Notes under the pieces: model-generated
Seen by the model: only the letters and a program-made list of their open reading frames with translations
Told to the model about the DNA's origin: nothing
Database searches by the model: none
From: Strongylocentrotus droebachiensis
Lineage: Eukaryota; Echinodermata; Echinoidea; Camarodonta; Strongylocentrotidae
DNA length: 64,000 nucleotides
Direction: 5' to 3'
Assembly: GCA_035222895.1 (NCBI GenBank)
Contig: JAVYIG010009866.1
Location: 1-64,000, forward strand
Program-made: the position numbers and the translations under genes
In this document: one piece after another, positions 58,536 through 64,000 of the stretch
How the letters are laid out: the number at the start of each line of letters is the position of its first letter
Numbering within the stretch: the first letter of the stretch is position 1

Positions 58536-59529
58536 AACAGTGTATGATAATACCGACAGGCATGTCAAAACTGGAAAAATAACACAAGTCTTTGTCACAT
58601 AAACCATATGCTATGCTATACAAGTTGAGACTTGAACGATCTGTATTAGATATAATTCATTTATTACAAGACTTAGTTAAATACGTTTATATATAACTGT
58701 GTCACAAGCGATCCAATCAACATTCCCATTTATATATGATAATAAGGCATGTCAGAACAGGAAAATATACACAATATATACTGTTAGTTACAGAAACTAT
58801 ATCGCACTGACTAAAAGATCGTTGGCAAAGGAGTTTATCGAAATGAGCATTTTATCCTGTCTGTATTGATTTGAATAATGAGACCGATTTTGTCAGATTT
58901 TAATTTTTTTGTATATAGCATGGGGCCAGAAATGAAGAGGGCGACATACAACTTCAATTTACATCAATGGATTTAAGGTATGTTACTTCCATGTGTAGCG
59001 AAATAACACCCGTTCTTTATAAAGTGGATATTGACGGTAACATTGAATAGACTGAAAAGTTGAAGCAAACGAAAACCACAATATCAATAAAAAGAGCTAG
59101 CAATAAACATTTTGAACGTCCAAATTGAAAAACTACATGTATTGATGTTTACCTTGTGCTCCTGTTTAGTTATATGTCTTGCGGTCCATGGGATCGCTGA
59201 TCTCCGAAATAGCGGAGGGAGAACGACAACAAGAAGAAGAATGCTTAATATCTGTCCAGGTAACAGATACCAAGGGCACAATTATTTTTGAATATCGAGT
59301 CAAAAGCACCTATATTTGAATGGGGTGAGTTTCTTTGTTTAATTATTCAATTAATAAACACCATAATATCAAGAAATAACATATGTAAGGTACAAAATAG
59401 TAGTTTTTATTATTACTTAAAATTACGTTGATAAGTCAGTTTTTGACGCCGATGATTTGTTTTCTTCTCGTTATGTTCCTTTAGGTTTCGCGTTAGTCAT
59501 TTTCAGAGGACTTGAGATACATCACCACA
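58536..59529. other. Upstream region of the B3-C4 locus
   Basis: No gene. CATTTTCAG (59497-59505) before the B3 start could be a splice acceptor. Confidence 0.4.
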
Positions 59530-60540
59530 ATGTGTTCCTGGATGAAAGTAGTCCTTATTATTTACGTATGTGTATCCTGTCAGGCTTTTGACGGACAAAA
59601 ACTATTTGGCAGTATAGGACAACCCTTCACAATCCGTTTAAAAAAAAGGGGATTGCGAGAGCCGTACTTTTCAGCTTTTTTTGAATAACAAGGAACTTGA
59701 AGTGAAATCCTCTTGTATTTACACTGCCCAGTTTTATAGAACCCCTCCGTGCAGCGTAGTGGAACAAGGAGATACAGTTTCCCTGACCATAGAGTCACTA
59801 CACCCTTCTCACTCTGGGATATATCGCTGTGACCTCTTTTGCACCGCTGGTAACATCTCACAAGAAGTTCACCTTCGGGTTTATCACCCTCCTGGACCGG
59901 CAAGCTGTACCTGGAAAGAAAACGGCACTTCCCCGAACTTCAACAACCACAAAACTCACCAGAGGAAGACACTGGAATGTGTAGCTGTAAACGGTCATCC
60001 AAGAGGAAATATAATTTGCTACTCACGTCACAAAGCTAAAGCTAGAGCTCATACCCATTTTCTGGTTAGTGAAACTCATCGCGAATCGAAAGATCTATTT
60101 TGAATCCCAAAGAATATATTTGTTTCCTGCTGTTCCGTAAATTTACATTACACCAAAGATTAATCTACATGTGACGATTATAACTGGGAGGGATAGAAAC
60201 ATCGAGTGGTCAATACAAAGGAAAAAGGCAGTACAACCAGGAGATCTACGGAAGAAAACGCTAAGCAAATTACCGTTTCTCAGGTTTGCGAGTCGAATTG
60301 AGGTCAAAACAATTAAAAAAAGCATTCGACTAATACACCTTTGGTCCTGGGGGCGTTTGACAAAAACTTATCATCAGTGACAAATGCCAATTTGTGTTTT
60401 AAGCTACTAAAATCCTTGCTTTTGATTAGTTATCATTAGATTTGCCACTGATTCTTGTTATTTGTCATTGAAAAAAGGCTTTGTGAAACGCCCCCAGATT
60501 ATTTGGGAGTTATTGTAACGTATATTCAAATTTGAAAGGG
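59530..60540 (+). pseudogene. Type B relic B3, broken duplicate of B2
   Basis: The ATG and signal peptide match B2. At 59638-59650 an A-run one base longer than in B2 shifts the frame. D1 and most of D2 continue in the other frame (about 59650-60103), where a Trp codon has become TGA. Further stops and small indels follow, and a 147-bp MITE (60349-60495) sits in the C-terminal hydrophobic region. D2 nevertheless remains about 99% identical to B2 over 59858-60022, while D1 is clearly more diverged. Confidence 0.88.
60349..60495. mobile_element. 147-bp MITE with GGGGGCGTTT ends
   Basis: Inverted termini GGGGGCGTTTGACAAA and TTTGTGAAACGCCCCC. It splits the B3 relic between GGTCCT and the GGGAGTTATTGTAAC equivalent of B2. 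Ends like these are common in hAT-type MITEs, by recollection. Confidence 0.8.
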
Positions 60541-60613
60541 ATTCTTAAAACCGATGCTTATAAATAGTTCTCTTTTTGAAAATAACAGTTTCATACTATA
60601 TACTAATAGCAAT

Positions 60614-61675
60614 ATGCATCTACGCAAAGCCAATATTCGATTCTGTTTATTACTCAGTATATGTTTCATCATTTTGTCTAAGAAAGGTGACTTTACATCT
60701 GTAGGTTCGTCGCCTCAATATCTCAAGTTAAAAGAAGGAGAGGATGTCGAAATCGTTTTTCCCCACTCATTTGATGTCAACACAACATTTAGTTTAAAAC
60801 GGGAACATGGGTATCCTTTTTATCAAAATGGTATGTTTGTCAATGGTGGTTCAAGAATTAGTGAAAGATTCCGTGTTGAAGTCGGGAAAGTGATGGAAAA
60901 CGTAATAATACGATTAGAAATACTGAATACGACACGAGAAGATTCAGGAACTTATGTTTGTGAGGTTTCTGTACCTGATGAAATCCTGACCACGCCAGAC
61001 CTCGTTCAAAGAGTAAGTCTTACTGTGAACTACCATCCCGGGAAAACGACTTGTCGGTTTTTATCACACCCAGTTAATGTAGCCGAAGAAACATGGCGAT
61101 TTATAGAATGCCATGCATCAAGAGGTAGTATTGCTGGATTCATTGAATGTTTTCAACAGGGAATGACCGTGGCACCAAGAACCAGGTTGGCTAAAAATTC
61201 ATCCATATTGATCAAGCAATTCACAGTCAAGGACGCAATTCCATTTTCCTGTTGTACTTCAGTATTCTTAACACCTAAAACCTTCGACACATGCGGTGAT
61301 TTTAAGCAATTTCAAGAAGAAAATGAATTAGATACCCCCCAGAGCAATGAAAGATCACTAGCACCATCTACTGAATATACAACAAGGGTCATCGTAACTG
61401 ATCCGATAGTGAATTTTACCTCAGAAAAGCAAACAAGTCCGACACAAAGTCCAGCTTTCTATAAATATGAGCAAGACAGTTTTAAAATCTATTCGGTATT
61501 ATCATTATCTGTAATAGGGTCAATGCTATTTGTCATTGTAATCATTTGTTGCATTACTTTGGCACTTGTTTCACGGAACAGTACTAAGAAACAACTAGAA
61601 AGAACAAAAACTCCTTATGAATCAGTCCCGATGCATAGGATGAAGGAATCTGGAAATGAAGAAAGTGAATTTTAA
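60614..61675 (+). CDS. Type C receptor C4: two-Ig-domain transmembrane protein
   Basis: One exon, 353 residues from 60614. An in-frame ATG at 60554 lies in the B3 relic and its extra 20 residues have no C3 counterpart in the gene, so 60614 is preferred. Domains are as in C3: signal peptide, D1 with DSGTYVC, YHPGKTTC (PPG changed to HPG), six-Cys D2, stalk, membrane span and a tail of about 35 residues. The tail contains TPYESVPM where C3 has TPDEAVPM, and it keeps the terminal ESGNEESEF that C3 has lost. TPYESV is close to, but not exactly, the ITIM consensus. Confidence 0.9.
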   Translation: MHLRKANIRFCLLLSICFIILSKKGDFTSVGSSPQYLKLKEGEDVEIVFPHSFDVNTTFSLKREHGYPFYQNGMFVNGGSRISERFRVEVGKVMENVIIRLEILNTTREDSGTYVCEVSVPDEILTTPDLVQRVSLTVNYHPGKTTCRFLSHPVNVAEETWRFIECHASRGSIAGFIECFQQGMTVAPRTRLAKNSSILIKQFTVKDAIPFSCCTSVFLTPKTFDTCGDFKQFQEENELDTPQSNERSLAPSTEYTTRVIVTDPIVNFTSEKQTSPTQSPAFYKYEQDSFKIYSVLSLSVIGSMLFVIVIICCITLALVSRNSTKKQLERTKTPYESVPMHRMKESGNEESEF

Positions 61676-62202
61676 CGATCAAGATAGCGATGAATGTTTA
61701 TATATTAGAAGTAATGATAGGAATTATTGTTGTAGAGAGAAAGTTTTTATATTCTGACATTGATATATTACAGAATTATACTTTGACCTCACTCTGTATT
61801 TAGCTCTTAGAAATATATATTTGTTTTAACCATCTGGAAAGACAATACGGTTTATAGCATAAATTAGTTACGTGTCTAACCAATCTGCAGTTCCATGTAC
61901 CATGCATAATTTATGTTATCGGACAAACGTACAATATATTTTGTCATAATCAGGACATGATATCTTTATTACCTCACTGAATATTAAGGAAACATTGTAT
62001 ATAGATAATCATGATAACATTGTTGACGTACCAGGGTTCGTACCCATGGTCTTTGTACCTACAGGCAACTGTTTAACATGTTTAAACAACTCGACGACAG
62101 AAGTCTCTATGCATTATCAAGATTTGACAAATTTATGTCTTATATTATTACATTTTTCTCTTAGAAATTATGATGTACCCTATCGTTTCCTACATGTTAT
62201 TG

Positions 62203-62208
62203 AATAAA
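62203..62208 (+). terminator. Candidate polyadenylation signal for C4
   Basis: AATAAA about 530 bp after the C4 stop, in a block conserved with the C3 flank. Confidence 0.4.
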
Positions 62209-62321
62209 ATGCAGTAACTATATCTGGCGATTATGGTAGGTCCTATATTGTATCTATGCAAAGACATCTTTATTTTTACTACTATTTTATTGATAAGTTA
62301 TATTTATATTTTAGAGCATAA

Positions 62322-62325
62322 CTAT

Positions 62326-62357
<32 letters not shown>

Positions 62358-62366
62358 TATATAGAT
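62322..62366. repeat. (TA)n microsatellite
   Basis: TA repeats with one interruption, adjoining the ribozyme-bearing element end. Confidence 0.9.
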
Positions 62367-62540
62367 ATAGGAGTTGGAAGGTTACACTTTATTGGTACTA
62401 GTTATACAGACTGTTTCGCCAGAAGGCTCATCAGTAACTAAATACATTATACAATCATGGCGAAGTAAAAAACACTCATGTGCAGTCAGGCAAGAATACA
62501 AAAGAGATACAAATAATACCCAAGTTGATGCCTAGGTCAC
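62345..62540 (-). mobile_element. Probable Penelope-like element terminal fragment
   Basis: Contains the hammerhead motif at 62399-62440 and ends in a TA microsatellite. Hammerhead ribozymes are typical of Penelope-like element terminal repeats and of retrozymes. No reverse transcriptase or GIY-YIG frame is present, so only the end remains. Confidence 0.5.
62399..62440 (-). ncRNA. Hammerhead ribozyme (type I, minimal stem III)
   Basis: On the minus strand: stem I UAGUUA, core CUGAUGA, stem II GCC-UUCU-GGC, core GAA, stem III ACA-GUC-UGU, cleavage-site A (62405), then stem I' UAACUA. All 12 pairs are Watson-Crick and every invariant core base is present. Stem I extends with GUAU/GUAC and AUUG/CAAU around an internal loop. 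The very short stem III is the form known from Penelope-like elements and retrozymes, where dimers often cleave best. Confidence 0.85.
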
Positions 62541-62861
62541 ATATAAACCGGGCCCCGTACGATTTTCCCTACCCGGCAGCTTGCCGTGGATTTAGAGACC
62601 GTACGGGAACCGTCCGATTTTCATTTCTACGGCATGTGTGGTCACATATTCTGCGGCGCCCGGGAGGTGCCCGGAGAAAATTGGTCGAGTGAAATGCAAG
62701 GCGCCCGTAAGGGTGCCGGCAGGGTGCCGGCCGAGTGCCGGCCGGTAACCTTACGCGCTCCGTCCGATGAGCAGGTGTACCGATGGCTCCCGGAAGGTGC
62801 CCTGCCGGGGCCCGGCCGGGGTCCTCAAGGCGCCCGGCCGGGTGCCGTGCGGTGCACTGAA
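62541..62861. other. GC-rich island
   Basis: About 310 bp with repeated GTGCCGGCCG and GCGCCCGG(C/T) words in an otherwise AT-rich window. The frames 62480-62692 and 62586-62921 cross it without a recognised domain. Confidence 0.5.
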
Positions 62862-63870
62862 CTACAGAGTGAGTCAGAAAAAATGTCCCACTTTTTAAAA
62901 GTTGTATTGTTTGAAGTATGAATATTTAATCATGGGTTTCATGATATATCTTGATAGAGTTTTCCTCCCAGTACATTTTGGTACCATTTTCATTTGAATC
63001 TCTGCATGCATCACTGAATATCAGACAATCTTTACAAGACTGCCAGATCTCACTTGCGCCAAGTTACTGGGTGAGGAATAAAACAGTGCATTGCACAAAG
63101 ACAGTCAGACACGCGCAGACGCACAAACACACACGCACACGCACACACATGCACTCCCAAGACACACACAACACACGGTGACAATTGTTTCATAATTACC
63201 CTTTTTCTGATTGAGTATTAATTTTGATCAAGATCGCTGAATGTTTAAGTGGCATAACCCTACAAATATTTCCCTTTTGTACACATTCACTACCACCATC
63301 ATGTCATCATCATTATCATCATCATCATCATCATTATCATGAAGCACAACTTCCGCCAATACGCACCAAGAGGACAAGCGGCCATTCAACTTTTTTGTAC
63401 GATAAGAAGAATTCCCGACAAAAGGTAACAGTTTGGGTGTGCCTTGTCGGGAATGGAATGCTCATTTGTTTGCGTGTGCCTGTGCATGTGCGTGTGTGTG
63501 TGTGTGTGTGTGCGTGCGTGTGCGTGTGGTGGTGTGTGTGTGCGTGTGTGTGTGTGTGCACGTGTGCGCGTGTGCGTGTGTTTGTGTGTTTTTGTCTTTC
63601 TGGCTAATTGGATAATTGAAAAAAAAACTGGCTGTCTTTGTTCAAAACAATATTTATTCCTCACCTAGCAACTTGGCGCAAGTTAGATCTGGCAGTCTTT
63701 TAAAGATTGTCTGATGTTCAGTCATGCATGCAAATAAAAATGGTTCCTAAATGTACTGGGAGTATAACTCTATGAAATCATATCATGAAAATCATGATTA
63801 AATATTCATACTTCAAACAATACAACCTTTAAAAAGTGGAACTTTTTTTTCTGACTCGCTCTGTTTGTGT
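62862..63870. mobile_element. Fold-back element with arms of about 220 bp
   Basis: 62862-63085 (GAGTGAGTCAGAAAAAATGT...) is the reverse complement of about 63645-63870. The 560-bp middle holds CA/TG microsatellites (63115-63176 and 63478-63585) and an ATC repeat (63298-63340). No transposase. Confidence 0.75.
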
Positions 63871-64000
63871 CCTCTGGTATCCGCACCTCCTGTATTTAAA
63901 ACTGCGTTGTACATTTCAGGATGCCGCCGTGAGGGACCCGCACGGGCAATATTCATTTTAAATGGCCCCCGGACGGCAGACGCCTGTTGTTGTGCATATC
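63871..64000. other. Window end, GC-richer unique DNA
   Basis: Nothing recognised. Possibly the continuation of the GC-rich island interrupted by the fold-back element. Confidence 0.35.

Larger units (their letters stand above)
59530..62335 (+). repeat. Segmental duplication, copy 2 (B3-C4 locus)
   Basis: Counterpart of 45037-50045. Its own insertion is the MITE in B3. It is shorter because it lacks the three insertions found downstream of C3. Confidence 0.8.

Noticed and set aside
15172-61675. Antisense open frames overlapping the receptor genes as overlapping genes
   Set aside because: They are short, lack conservation between paralogues and are expected shadows of long coding exons.
46960-61675. 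Classical ITIM/ITAM motifs in type C tails
   Set aside because: Only TPYESV in C4 comes close and its -2 residue is Thr; none fits the strict consensus.
63115-63664. His/Thr- and Cys/Val-rich frames near the right end
   Set aside because: They derive from CA/TG microsatellites inside the fold-back element.

Overview
This window looks like AT-rich, gene-poor, repeat-dense metazoan DNA. An echinoderm, perhaps a sea urchin, fits best: there are many TTAA-flanked MITE-like elements, fold-back elements whose arms are tandem short repeats (like the TU elements described in Strongylocentrotus), SINE/LINE tails, long poly-G tracts and frequent TAGGCCT words. This is inference; no database search was possible.

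The recognisable protein genes belong to one family: a cluster of secretory-pathway, immunoglobulin-superfamily surface receptors whose whole coding sequence, from signal peptide to C-terminus, lies in one uninterrupted exon. I name three architectures. Type A has four Ig-like domains, one membrane span and a long tail with a conserved YExP motif. Type B has two Ig-like domains and ends in a hydrophobic segment with no real tail (GPI-like or tailless). Type C has the same two domains, then a stalk, a membrane span and a 20-60 residue tail. Order: A1 (+, 15172-16971), C1 (+, 22358-23393, one frameshift), A2 (-, 29883-27884, one frameshift), B1-C2-A3 (+, 33290-37754, very compact), B2-C3 (+, 45037-47005), A4 relic (+, about 50970-51170), B3 relic plus C4 (+, 59530-61675). 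Three times a B gene or relic is followed on the same strand, 65-75 bp later, by a C gene. The B2-C3 and B3-C4 loci are a segmental duplication whose two copies differ by several later transposon insertions.

The remainder is mainly mobile DNA. 1-15 kb: a 4.1 kb TTAA-bounded fold-back element with inverted minisatellite arms, a 95-bp tandem array, an inverted minisatellite, poly-G elements and trinucleotide repeats. 47-54 kb: piggyBac-like MITEs, nested palindromes and a TA-flanked fold-back element. 56.6-58.2 kb: a LINE endonuclease relic split by a repeat-bearing element with a clear 9-bp target duplication. 62.4 kb: a complete minus-strand hammerhead ribozyme motif in what is probably a Penelope-like element end. 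62.9-63.9 kb: another fold-back element. I found no tRNA, rRNA or CRISPR.

Best candidate for an undescribed system: the cluster of intronless, paired tailless/tailed Ig receptors with a shared six-cysteine membrane-side domain, apparent homogenisation of that domain between copies, pseudogenes and TA-tract frameshifts. It resembles innate immune or allorecognition receptor complexes in organisation; function is not shown by the sequence.
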